Below are positions 31,842 to 39,701 of a DNA stretch of 40,906 nt, piece by piece. The translations under genes and the position numbers were made by a program. How positions within the stretch are numbered: position 1 is the first letter of the stretch; the number at the start of each line of letters is the position of its first letter. The notes beneath the pieces were generated by a model. It was not told the DNA's origin. It made no database searches and saw only the letters and a program-made list of their open reading frames with translations. The stretch is from Thermoplasmatales archaeon SM1-50 (lineage in GTDB: Archaea; Thermoplasmatota; E2; DHVEG-1). The stretch covers positions 1 to 40,906 of the forward strand of contig LSSI01000057.1 of the NCBI GenBank assembly GCA_001595945.1, written 5' to 3'.

Positions 31842-31983
31842 AGAGAACTACTTACTTACCTTCTCTTTTTTTCTTTTATCTTCTAATTTCTTTAGATAAT
31901 TTCGATTAAAAATTGTTTTTTTAACGAGTTATTAGCAATCGGTGTTTGTTTTATTTATTAAAGAAAATGGAAAATAAAATCAT

Positions 31984-33108
31984 TTAAAATTCATCTAATT
32001 TTTTAACTACTTCTCTTGCTACCTCAAGACTTGTGTTTGAACCCCCAACATCATAGGTTCTGATAGTATTTTCTTTAATCACATGGGCAATAGCGTTTTC
32101 TAGCTTTTTTGCAGACATCTTCTCTCCAAGCCAATCCAACATAAAGGTGACGGTAAGGAGTATTGCCATCGGATTTACCTTATACGTTCCCGCATATTTA
32201 GGGGCGGATCCATGGGTTGGCTCAAAGACCGCATATTTATCTCCGATATTACCACTTGAGGCAAATCCTAATCCACCGACTAGCTGTGCCGCGAGATCAG
32301 ATATAATATCCCCAAACATATTTGATGAGACCAACACATCGTAATCCTGTGGGTTTTTGACAAGCCACATGCACATCGCGTCAACGTTGGTCTCCTGATA
32401 TGTTATTTCTGGATATTCCTGTGCGATTTTTCGTGCTTGTTCAAGCATCATACCACTGGTTTCTCGGATAACGTTTGGTTTTTCAATCAGGGTGACTGAT
32501 TTACGTTTATGGTCCTTTGCATATTGAAATGCCAGACGTACAATGCTTTGACATGCTTTCTTTGTGAAAATTCTACATGAGACAGCAATCTCATCCAACG
32601 GAATTTGGGCAAACCGTCTCATTTTTTTATGGGTCATAAGTGCTTCAAAGACTTGTTTTGGCAATGGTCGAAATTCTACACCGGTGTATAACCCCTCCGT
32701 ATTTTCCCTAAATACCACAAGATCGATATCATCTCGGTAGTTCAATGGATTTCCGGCATATGCCTTACAAGGTCTGATGTTCGTATGAAGGTTGAACTCT
32801 TGTCGAAGTCGAACGATTGCACTAGTATATACGAAACCTTTATTGCGCAACTGAGGGAGGAGTTCTTTTTGAGCATCTTCATTAGGTTTGGAAGTAATGG
32901 CTCCAAAAAGACAACAATCGGTATCTCGTAACAACGACAAGGTCCGGTCAGGCAATGCGTTCCCTTCTTTTTTCCAAAACTCCCATCCGATGTCCCCTTT
33001 AGTATACTCAGCATCTAGACTAATTGCGTTAAGGACAATTTGTGCTGCATCCATGACGTCTTTTCCAACACCGTCTCCTGGGAGGAGTGCAATATGATAT
33101 TTTGACAT
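31984..33108 (-). CDS. Isocitrate/3-isopropylmalate dehydrogenase family enzyme
   Basis: The 374-residue product has the beta-decarboxylating dehydrogenase motifs: LLPGDGVGKDVMDAA at the start, NIRPCKAYAG (substrate Arg), FRENTEGLYTGVEF, EKPNVIRETSGMM and SSNMFGDIISDLAAQLVGGLGFASSGNIGD (metal-binding aspartates and the family signature), then EPTHGSAPKYAGT. It oxidises a 2-hydroxy acid and releases CO2, with NAD(P). Isocitrate, isopropylmalate and homoisocitrate enzymes cannot be told apart with certainty from these motifs. A TATA-like GTTTTTATAAA (about 33142-33152) suggests its own promoter. Confidence 0.82.
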   Translation of the reverse strand: MSKYHIALLPGDGVGKDVMDAAQIVLNAISLDAEYTKGDIGWEFWKKEGNALPDRTLSLLRDTDCCLFGAITSKPNEDAQKELLPQLRNKGFVYTSAIVRLRQEFNLHTNIRPCKAYAGNPLNYRDDIDLVVFRENTEGLYTGVEFRPLPKQVFEALMTHKKMRRFAQIPLDEIAVSCRIFTKKACQSIVRLAFQYAKDHKRKSVTLIEKPNVIRETSGMMLEQARKIAQEYPEITYQETNVDAMCMWLVKNPQDYDVLVSSNMFGDIISDLAAQLVGGLGFASSGNIGDKYAVFEPTHGSAPKYAGTYKVNPMAILLTVTFMLDWLGEKMSAKKLENAIAHVIKENTIRTYDVGGSNTSLEVAREVVKKLDEF

Positions 33109-33178
33109 AGCAAGCTGTAAATCTCCCCTTTTTTAAAAACTTTTTTATAAAAACCTTCTTTCCTGTGCGAAATACTTA

Positions 33179-34066
33179 CTAACCCCGTAATTCACCAAGA
33201 CTTGTAACTCGTTCAGCAAACGCATTATGCTTATGGATAGATTCTTCACTTTCACTACGTGCAATCACTAGAACCTCATCAGGTAAGTCGTGGTATTTTT
33301 TCAATACAGCGCTTAGTATATCTCGAACCACATCTTCGACAAATTTTGGTTTAGAATGTGCTCGCAGGACAAGTTCAGCTTCTTCTTTTCTTTTTAAAAT
33401 ACTGTATGTTGGGCTACTGAACGATTTCTCTACAATATCGATGAGGTCATCGGCATCAACTACCCGAGTGCCTCGTGGTACTTCAATCATCAATGTCCCA
33501 ATATTTCGTTGGTTATGGGTTGGAACAAAACTATTTTCATCACGTGTTTCAAGCTTTCGAACAATTTCCATGGCGCAGGGACAAGCGGTCATTCCAATGA
33601 CCTTGACTCCGATGAGTTTTTTTAATTCTCCGTCTCGTTTTGCTCGTGCCTCTGCCACCAGTTTATATGGTTCTGATCCTTTTTGACCTGAGGGATAAGT
33701 GATGTCTAAAAAATACTCTGCCTCCGCCTTGACTTCGGAACATGTAGCGTAATCATGTTTCTTCAGAAGCAGTTCAGCAGTTTCAGCACAGAATGATTCT
33801 AAATCTTCCACGGGTGTCTGTAAGGTTTGATCGATGATTTCTGATATCAATTCAAGATTTCGAGACATATGACTGCCTTTCTGAGAAGCAGGTAAATCTA
33901 CGAATAAATCCATTGTTACAATAAGTGGGAGCATGGATTTTTTATTTGGGCGTTTAATATGAACTAGTTTTTTTACACCTGTTACCCCCACTCTTGTAAG
34001 TTTGAAATGGGATGGTGAAAGTCTTGATTGTACATCAGGTAAATCTATTGATTTTATCGGTGTCAC
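33179..34066 (-). CDS. mptA: GTP cyclohydrolase MptA (GTP cyclohydrolase I type 2)
   Basis: The 295-residue product carries the MptA/FolE2 marks: FVDLPASQKGSHMSRNLE, CSEVKAEAEYFLD, GVKVIGMTACPCAMEIVRKLE with the catalytic Cys, and FVPTHNQRNIGTLMIEV. It makes 7,8-dihydroneopterin 2',3'-cyclic phosphate from GTP, the first step to tetrahydromethanopterin or related folates, and in some archaea also feeds queuosine-type tRNA modification. It needs a divalent metal. The GTG at 34066 is the first start with fitting N-terminus; no clear ribosome site is present and a TATA-like AGTATAAAG (about 34108-34116) suggests a short leader. Confidence 0.9.
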   Translation of the reverse strand: MTPIKSIDLPDVQSRLSPSHFKLTRVGVTGVKKLVHIKRPNKKSMLPLIVTMDLFVDLPASQKGSHMSRNLELISEIIDQTLQTPVEDLESFCAETAELLLKKHDYATCSEVKAEAEYFLDITYPSGQKGSEPYKLVAEARAKRDGELKKLIGVKVIGMTACPCAMEIVRKLETRDENSFVPTHNQRNIGTLMIEVPRGTRVVDADDLIDIVEKSFSSPTYSILKRKEEAELVLRAHSKPKFVEDVVRDILSAVLKKYHDLPDEVLVIARSESEESIHKHNAFAERVTSLGELRG

Positions 34067-34378
34067 CGAAAGTAAAATAAGCTCTTATCTCAAAAACATT
34101 CGCTTTATACTCATATTTGTACAAAAGATATGATTCATTTTTTTATTGAAGAAATATTTTTTCCAGAATAGATCTATGAAATGAGATTTGGTTTTGAATG
34201 TCCTATTTAAATTTTATTTCTTATTATCTTATTATATACCTTACTAGCCTTACTAAAAAAGGGGCACTTTGGGTAATTTCTTATATTATTTTATATACCT
34301 CTTTTTTCCTTGTTTTTAAAGAGAAGTAAGGAAAAAAGTAAAATAACCCCCCTTGGTATTCAGGACCGTGAACTTCTT
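34067..34378. other. Intergenic region between mptA and tRNA-Thr
   Basis: No gene is seen. It contains the minus-strand promoter of mptA, a TATA-like TTATATACC (34291-34299) and a perfect 11-bp inverted repeat CTTTTTTCCTT/AAGGAAAAAAG (34301-34311 and 34328-34338) with a 16-base loop, just upstream of the tRNA gene. Confidence 0.5.
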
Positions 34379-34450
34379 GCCGCTGTGGCTTAGAGGTATA
34401 GCGATTCCTTGGTAAGGAATAGGTCGAGGGTTCAATTCCCTCCAGCGGCT
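34379..34450 (+). tRNA. tRNA-Thr (anticodon GGU)
   Basis: A 72-base cloverleaf folds cleanly: acceptor stem GCCGCTG with CAGCGGC (34379-34385/34443-34449), D-arm, anticodon stem ATTCC/GGAAT around TTGGTAA with anticodon GGU, and T-arm GAGGG/CCCTC with TTCAATT. GGU reads ACC and ACU (Thr). The discriminator base is T, which is usual for archaeal tRNA-Thr. CCA is not encoded and no intron is seen. Confidence 0.95.
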
Positions 34451-34507
34451 TGTCTAACCATTTTTTCTCCTGTTAAATGACCTTAAAATTACAAAATCGA
34501 AAAAGGG

Positions 34508-34584
34508 CTTTGGACTTAAAGTCCTAGATCCTACTCCCATTTTAATTTATTAAAAAAATACGAGGTCAAATCCCTTCGCCTGCA
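34508..34584 (+). pseudogene. Broken tRNA-Leu(UAA)-like fragment
   Basis: GGACTTAAAGTCC (34512-34524) looks like a tRNA-Leu anticodon arm with anticodon UAA. After an AT-rich stretch, GAGGTCAAATCCCTTCGCCTGCA (34562-34584; shown here as arm GAGG, loop TCAAAT, then CCCTT and acceptor end CGCCTGCA) looks like a T-arm and 3' acceptor half. The 5' acceptor half (expected TGCAGGCG-type) is absent on both sides. A T-run follows (34586-34592). It may be a leftover of integration into a tRNA gene. Confidence 0.5.
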
Positions 34585-34603
34585 CTTTTTTTCACTCTAA
34601 CAA

Positions 34604-34614
34604 AGATTTAAATA
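34604..34614 (+). promoter_or_regulatory. TATA-like box of the beta-helix gene pair
   Basis: GATTTAAATAT lies about 52-62 bp ahead of ATG 34666, followed at the expected transcription start by the inverted repeat TGCTATG/CATAGCA (34631-34637 and 34644-34650) and an AAGAAGGA ribosome site. Confidence 0.45.
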
Positions 34615-34630
34615 TACAAAAAGTATTAAA

Positions 34631-34650
34631 TGCTATGTATTAGCATAGCA
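34631..34650. promoter_or_regulatory. Inverted repeat at beta-helix gene promoter, possible operator
   Basis: TGCTATG (34631-34637) and CATAGCA (34644-34650) enclose TATTAG. The position 17-35 bp after the TATA-like box would place it at the transcript start; either a repressor site or an mRNA hairpin ahead of the ribosome site. Confidence 0.3.
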
Positions 34651-34665
34651 TAAGAAGGAAAATCA

Positions 34666-36327
34666 ATGAAAGGTAAATATTTGGTTGTTATAATCCTTCT
34701 GTTGTTTGTTGTAATATGTAATAATCCATTGATTGCACAGGACATAGAAAAAATATCTCAACAATCTTCAAGAAGGAATTGGTTATATGTAGGTGGAAGT
34801 GGACCTGGGAATTATACGACAATTCAGGAAGCAATTGATAATGCGAGTGATGGGGATGCAATACATGTCTATTCAGGAATTTATAATGAAAACATTCGCA
34901 TAGAAAAAGCGCTTACTCTTGAAGGCGAAAACAGAGAAACAACAATAATAGATGGACAGGGAGATGGAGACACAATATATTGTGAGGCAGATAACGTTGT
35001 GATACACGGATTTACAATAAAAAATGGATATATACCTGGAGGGTCTTGGTGGATTGCAGGTATACAACTTTACATCTGTGATTATTGCAATATTTATGAT
35101 AATAATTTAATGGAAAATAATTATGGAATTAGATTGTATGGCGCTCCAAACTGTACAATAACAAGTAATACAATCAGCTCAAATAAGATAGCAGGAATAT
35201 ATTTTCATGACCATTGCCATAATTCAGAAATTACTGACAACATAATTGAAAACAATGATGTTGCAGGAATTGAAATTGAAGGGACACATTACAGTATAGT
35301 CAACGAAAATACTATAAGATATAATCCCTGGGATGGAATCAGGCTTATTGATTCTGCTTATACAACAGTTACAAATAATGAAATTGTTGAAAATGGCTAT
35401 AATGCAATTATGATGAGATCCTCTTATGAAAATATTGTAAAAAATAATGATTTTACTAAAAATGGCATAAGAATCACACAGGTGCATTTGGTCGAAAATA
35501 CAATTGAGAATAATTATATTGATGGAAAGCCACTTGTTTATCTAACAGATGAATCTGACAAGATTATTAATAATGCCGGTCAAGTAATCTTAAAAAGATG
35601 TGATAGAATAACCATAAAAGACCTGTGGATCTCAAACGTTTTTTATGGAATACAGACATATACCTGTAGTGATTGTACAATAATGGGTAGTATTTTCACT
35701 AATAACTTTTGTGCAATAGACATCGGTTATGACTATCCTGATGCTCAAGAAAATTTGAAAATAATAAATAATGAAGTCATTGAAAACGTTCAAGGAATAA
35801 TGGTTGACTATTGTAAAAATACAGAGATATCTGAAAATATAATTCTAAATAATATTAATTCAGCAATAAACGTGTCAGGTGAAAACTATAAGATTTCCAA
35901 AAATAAGATCAAGCAAAATTCAGATGGGATATATATTAGAGGCTCGAAACACACAATCTCAGAGAACATCATTGAGAAAAACAAGTTAGGAATTAATGCA
36001 TACAAACTGCAAGGTAGTTATATTACAGGAAATGATATCCATGATAATCTTGATGGAATCTACCTGGATGACTCTAAGAACAATATTATTTCTAAAAATA
36101 ACATATATGAAAGCAGTTCAAAGGATGCTTTTTTTAAAGATTCACTGAATAATTTATGGAGAAGGAATTATTGGAAGAAGCTTGTAGGTCCAAAGATAAT
36201 ATTTGGCTTGAAATACTATTATCCATCGATATGGGGTCCGCCATATATTATTCCAGTATTTTGGTTTGATTTTCGTCCAGCAAGGACACCTTATGATGTT
36301 TCAATAACAGAGATGGCAAATATATGA
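34666..36327 (+). CDS. Secreted right-handed parallel beta-helix (NosD-like) protein, first of a pair
   Basis: The 553-residue product has a signal peptide (about 1-25), then WLYVGGSGPGNYTTIQEAIDNASDGDAIHVYSGIYNENI (here the classic IQ.AID.A..GD.I.V..G.Y.E), IIDGQGDGDTI and many beta-helix rungs of the form N.I..N..GI....S. (about 120-490). This is the NosD/periplasmic copper-binding or pectin-lyase-like fold, often a polysaccharide-binding or cleaving surface protein. The C-terminal part has NLWRRNYW, FGLKYYYPSIWGPP and DFRPARTPYD, usual in archaeal members. Arginine is mostly AGA/AGG and isoleucine mostly ATA, unlike the neighbours to the left. The TGA overlaps the next ATG (ATGA), so the pair is coupled. 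No catalytic residues can be assigned. Confidence 0.85.
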   Translation: MKGKYLVVIILLLFVVICNNPLIAQDIEKISQQSSRRNWLYVGGSGPGNYTTIQEAIDNASDGDAIHVYSGIYNENIRIEKALTLEGENRETTIIDGQGDGDTIYCEADNVVIHGFTIKNGYIPGGSWWIAGIQLYICDYCNIYDNNLMENNYGIRLYGAPNCTITSNTISSNKIAGIYFHDHCHNSEITDNIIENNDVAGIEIEGTHYSIVNENTIRYNPWDGIRLIDSAYTTVTNNEIVENGYNAIMMRSSYENIVKNNDFTKNGIRITQVHLVENTIENNYIDGKPLVYLTDESDKIINNAGQVILKRCDRITIKDLWISNVFYGIQTYTCSDCTIMGSIFTNNFCAIDIGYDYPDAQENLKIINNEVIENVQGIMVDYCKNTEISENIILNNINSAINVSGENYKISKNKIKQNSDGIYIRGSKHTISENIIEKNKLGINAYKLQGSYITGNDIHDNLDGIYLDDSKNNIISKNNIYESSSKDAFFKDSLNNLWRRNYWKKLVGPKIIFGLKYYYPSIWGPPYIIPVFWFDFRPARTPYDVSITEMANI

Positions 36328-37778
36328 AAAAAATATTTTGTTTACTGATTATTTTAATAATATTTGGAGCAGCATCCTCATATGCAATACCGTTAGAAAA
36401 GCAGAATATCTCTAATGCATTTTATGAAAACATTTTATATGTAGGTGGCGGAGGACCGGGAAATTATACAAATATCCAAGATGCCCTTGATGCCGCAAGT
36501 GAAGGTGATACAGTCTTTGTCTATGATGACTCATCACCGTATAATGAAAATATTTTGATAGAGAAGACTGTTGAATTAATTGGTGAAAATAAGGAGACAA
36601 CAGTAATCAATGGGGATTCTGCAGGGTCTGTTATTGTTATATTAGCTGAATATGTTCTTATAACAGGTTTTTCCATACAAATGACAGGAATTTCAGAAGG
36701 AAATGCAGGAATTTCTGTCCGCAATAATCACAGCATAATTACAGACAATATTATTTTAAACAACGACTGGGGGATTTCTATTTATTACACAGTGTATTGC
36801 ACAGTAATTGGAAATAGATTTTTAAACAACAATTGTGGGCTTTACATTAGATCCCAAGGAAATACAATAAAGGAAAACCAATTTTTTAATGATGGAATTT
36901 ATGTAAGCACATCAGGGAACATAATTGAAGATAACACTGCAAATTATAAACCAATTATTTACCTAGAAGGGGAAAACAATAATCTAATTGATTACGAATG
37001 CGGACAGATAATACTTGTTGACTGTAGTTGTATTACTATCCAAAATCTAAGGATCACAAAAACTGATACAGGGATAATTCTATCTAATTGTGAAAATTGC
37101 CACATTGTTGCAAATGATATTTTAAATTGTAAAAGTGGAATTAAACTGGTCAATAGTAACTACAATAATCTTTCATATAATGATTTATATCAGAACAAAA
37201 ATACTGGAATAACACTATCTGGAAGTGACTATAACACACTTGAGCACAACATCTGCTCAGAGCATTTGCTTGGTAAGTACAGATATCATGGACTCTATTT
37301 GGAAGGTGCTGACAATAACACTATTAAAAACAATATTTTTATGGATAATAATGTGGGTATAGGCTGCAGTGTATCTGATGATAATATTATTTCTGAAAAT
37401 TCAATTTCTGACAATATCTATATTGGAATCATACTTGAGGGACAATGCGAAAGAAACAGCATAAAAACAAATAGAATCAAAGGAATTTCTGTGGGAATGG
37501 TTTTAGATGATATAGGGTTTAATTATATACTCAATAATGATTTTTATGAAAATAATGAGAATATAAGAATCGAAGTACTTCAGCTTCATAAAATAAGATT
37601 GTTTCAAATGGTAAAGATATCTGGAAATTATTGGGATAAAGCAAGGATTTTACCAAAATTTATCTTAGGTGTATACGACTATGTTTATGATGAGGATATC
37701 CCCTGGGGTGGAGGATTTAGAATAAGCTGGATTTATGTGGATTGGCATCCAGCAAAAGAGCATAATTTTCAATCTTGA
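36324..37778 (+). CDS. Secreted right-handed parallel beta-helix (NosD-like) protein, second of a pair
   Basis: The 484-residue product repeats the architecture of its upstream neighbour: signal peptide (about 1-22), ILYVGGGGPGNYTNIQDALDAASEGDTVFVYDDSSPYNENI (same entry motif), VINGDSAG, and a beta-helix of about 16 rungs with N.I..N..GI patterns. The end has KISGNYWDKARILPKFILGVYDY and WIYVDWHPAKEHNFQS, similar to the first copy. It starts within the stop of that gene (ATGA at 36324-36327). Codon use is the same AGA/ATA type. The pair probably arose by duplication before or after transfer. Confidence 0.85.
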   Translation: MKKIFCLLIILIIFGAASSYAIPLEKQNISNAFYENILYVGGGGPGNYTNIQDALDAASEGDTVFVYDDSSPYNENILIEKTVELIGENKETTVINGDSAGSVIVILAEYVLITGFSIQMTGISEGNAGISVRNNHSIITDNIILNNDWGISIYYTVYCTVIGNRFLNNNCGLYIRSQGNTIKENQFFNDGIYVSTSGNIIEDNTANYKPIIYLEGENNNLIDYECGQIILVDCSCITIQNLRITKTDTGIILSNCENCHIVANDILNCKSGIKLVNSNYNNLSYNDLYQNKNTGITLSGSDYNTLEHNICSEHLLGKYRYHGLYLEGADNNTIKNNIFMDNNVGIGCSVSDDNIISENSISDNIYIGIILEGQCERNSIKTNRIKGISVGMVLDDIGFNYILNNDFYENNENIRIEVLQLHKIRLFQMVKISGNYWDKARILPKFILGVYDYVYDEDIPWGGGFRISWIYVDWHPAKEHNFQS

Positions 37779-37818
37779 TAAAGTTAAGAATATTTATCCA
37801 AAAAGTATTTATATGTTA

Positions 37819-37830
37819 CATGTATACATG
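37819..37830. promoter_or_regulatory. Perfect palindrome CATGTATACATG between TATA box and gene, possible operator
   Basis: The 12-bp perfect palindrome lies five bases after the TATA-like box TATTTATAT (37806-37814) and 30 bp ahead of ATG 37860, an ideal place for a repressor that blocks polymerase recruitment. Confidence 0.35.
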
Positions 37831-37859
37831 ACACACAGTAACATAATTAGGGTAATTGT

Positions 37860-38231
37860 ATGGGTAAAAAATTCAAGCTTGTTTTAACTCTTCTAATAAT
37901 AATTCTGCTATTAATTTCACCAAGTATGCAGGCTAAAAACAGTTTAAAAAATGAAGAAGAAAAAGAGATAAAATTTTATGGTTTTATTTTTGGAATTACA
38001 GGTGGTGTTTTTGAACACGCAAATTGGCCGGTAGGCTTTACAAAATTAGAAGTTGACGGCAGAACAAGAATAAGCGGCTATTTCGGATTTTATATAATTG
38101 GTTTTCTAGAAATTGGTAAAACATATGAAATAACGGCGAGCAAAGATGGATATTATGATAAAACAATTACAATAGAATTAACTTTTTCACGACCAATAAA
38201 TCACATAAATATCTTCATGCAGGTAGAATAA
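37860..38231 (+). CDS. Small secreted protein with PEGA/carboxypeptidase-regulatory-like fold
   Basis: The 123-residue product has a signal peptide (about 1-25) and a single beta-sandwich: FYGFIFGITGGVFE, FTKLEVDGRTRISGYFGFYIIGFLEIGKTYEITASKDGYYDKTITIEL and INIFMQVE. The G.Y.ITASK.GYY...I.I pattern is typical of PEGA or carboxypeptidase-regulatory-like domains, which carry sugar- or surface-binding roles. It lies downstream of the beta-helix pair and shares their codon use, so it likely belongs to the same acquired segment. Confidence 0.65.
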   Translation: MGKKFKLVLTLLIIILLLISPSMQAKNSLKNEEEKEIKFYGFIFGITGGVFEHANWPVGFTKLEVDGRTRISGYFGFYIIGFLEIGKTYEITASKDGYYDKTITIELTFSRPINHINIFMQVE

Positions 38232-38559
38232 AACTTAATCAATTAACATAAAGAACAATCATAGGTGCATCAGCAAAATTCTTTTGATATCTAATGGGTT
38301 TTAAAAAAATAAAAGTATATTGGTGATTAATAGTTATTACATAGAGGAATTTAAAAATGTCACAATTTGCAAAACCCACCTGCTAACCATAAAAAGAGAA
38401 AAATCGTTGCGATTGCTAACACTTTTTTTGGTATTATTTTCATTTTTTATCGCCTCTTTTTATATATAAAAAATTTGTATTAGAAGAAAAACCCTTGAAA
38501 ATTCATTTATTCCTCGTTTTTTTATTTATTTTTCAAAAAAATCATTAAATCTTTGTCTG
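38232..38559. other. Intergenic region with a possible 27-residue peptide on the minus strand
   Basis: No sizeable gene is seen. On the minus strand, 38360-38443 encodes a 27-residue hydrophobic peptide starting MKIIPKKVLAIATIF, with GAGG about eight bases upstream (38452-38455) and a TATA-like TTTATATATA at about 38458-38467. The TATA box is very close to the start, so it may not be expressed. Confidence 0.35.
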
Positions 38560-38688
38560 TAATCCGTGTCCCTGCTTCCCCACCCTTATTTTTATTGATT
38601 CCAAACATTTAAATAAAATAATATCTTATGGATTTTTACCTGTTTTAGAACAGAGGGGAAAATAATTAAAAGAATGGAGGAAAAACAT
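38560..38688 (+). repeat. Leader repeat A (upstream of gene 38689)
   Basis: Shares blocks with 39702-39843 in the same order: TAATCCGTGTCCCTGC, CCCCACCC, TTTTTATTG.TTCCAAAC, ATTTAAAT (TATA-like, 38608-38615), CTGTT/AACAG inverted repeat (38640-38644 and 38649-38653) and TGGAGGAAAAAC ahead of ATG. Confidence 0.7.
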
Positions 38689-39678
38689 ATGAAAAAAATT
38701 ATTTCACTTGTTGTAGTTGTAAGTTTAGTCCTTTGTGGACTTGGGGCAGTTGCAGAGCAATTTGATCTAAAAAAAATTGATACTAAATCCTGGGAACAAA
38801 TACAACCCTCGTCTCTGAGTGGCGCAGATGTTCTTGATCAATATCAACTTGCATGGGATATGCTCATGCCCGTGGGGTATTATAACTATGATGAAAACTA
38901 TTACATAATCGCTCAAACATTCACGCCAACATTTCCGGTTCTTACTAGGGTTGAATTGTTGATTTTTAGAAACTTACACGCAACGTATGACTACACTGTC
39001 GCGATCCGGGATGACCTTAATGGAACAGATCTCACATCAATCAATGTTCCTGCTTCTGAGATTCCCACAGACAACTATAGTTGGGAAGAGTTTGATTTTC
39101 CAGATATCATGCTAACACCAGGGAACACGTATTATATCGTATCTTCTACGGCAAACGCAACAGATAATTTTTATGCCTGGTGTTTTTCTTCAGAGGACGT
39201 ATATCCATATGGGAACGCCCATTTTAGCCCTAATGGTGGTGCAAATTGGGTTGAATACCCCTGTGACATGACCTTTAAGACCTATGGACGATGGAACAAT
39301 CCACCAGATAGACCATTAATAACAGGGAAAACAGATGGAAAAGTTGGTGTTGAATATGCCTATAATTTTTCAACAGATGACTTTGATGGCGATGATGTCT
39401 ACTATTGGATTGAATGGGGAGACAACTCCTCTGCAGTCGAATGGAGTGGACCGTATGCATCCGGTATGATTGTCACCGTGAAACATACATTCGCAGCAAA
39501 AGGAACCTATACAATTCAAGCGAAAGCAAAAGATACACTTTGGGTTGAAAGTACTTGGGGATATCTTGAAGTAACAATGCCCTGCTCATACAATATACCA
39601 CTACAGTGGTTCTGGGAACGAGTGTTTGAGCGGTTCCCGAATGCCTTCCCAATACTGCGACACATGATGGGATACTAA
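38689..39678 (+). CDS. Secreted protein with beta-sandwich module, PKD-like domain and FPxxFP tag
   Basis: The 329-residue product has a signal peptide nearly the same as that of the C25 peptidase at 7062 (MKKIISL...GLGAVAEQ). A beta-rich module (about 50-205: AQTFTPTFPVLTRVELLIFRN, DLNGTDLTSINVPASEI, MLTPGNTYYIVSS, CDMTFKTYGRW) matches the module inserted in the C39-like domain of the giant protein. One PKD-like domain (about 208-300, IEWGDNSSAVEWSGPY) is followed by ERFPNAFPILRHMMGY. No catalytic motif is visible; it may bind substrate. ATG 38689 is set by GGAGG eight bases upstream; an in-frame ATG at 38674 overlaps that site. TATA-like box in leader repeat A. Confidence 0.8.
   Translation: MKKIISLVVVVSLVLCGLGAVAEQFDLKKIDTKSWEQIQPSSLSGADVLDQYQLAWDMLMPVGYYNYDENYYIIAQTFTPTFPVLTRVELLIFRNLHATYDYTVAIRDDLNGTDLTSINVPASEIPTDNYSWEEFDFPDIMLTPGNTYYIVSSTANATDNFYAWCFSSEDVYPYGNAHFSPNGGANWVEYPCDMTFKTYGRWNNPPDRPLITGKTDGKVGVEYAYNFSTDDFDGDDVYYWIEWGDNSSAVEWSGPYASGMIVTVKHTFAAKGTYTIQAKAKDTLWVESTWGYLEVTMPCSYNIPLQWFWERVFERFPNAFPILRHMMGY
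39607..39675 (+). other. C-terminal FPxxFP tag (copy 4)
   Basis: These codons encode FWERVFERFPNAFPILRHMMGY (given here as FWERVF then ERFPNAFPILRHMMGY), the last residues of the surface protein at 38689, directly after the PKD-like domain and a MPCSY linker. Confidence 0.75.
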
Positions 39679-39701
39679 GAAATTCCCCTCTCTTTCTTTT
39701 T

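Noticed and set aside
34508-34584. Functional intron-containing or permuted tRNA-Leu
   Set aside because: The 5' half and D-arm are missing on both sides and the T-arm lacks a base, so a working tRNA is unlikely.
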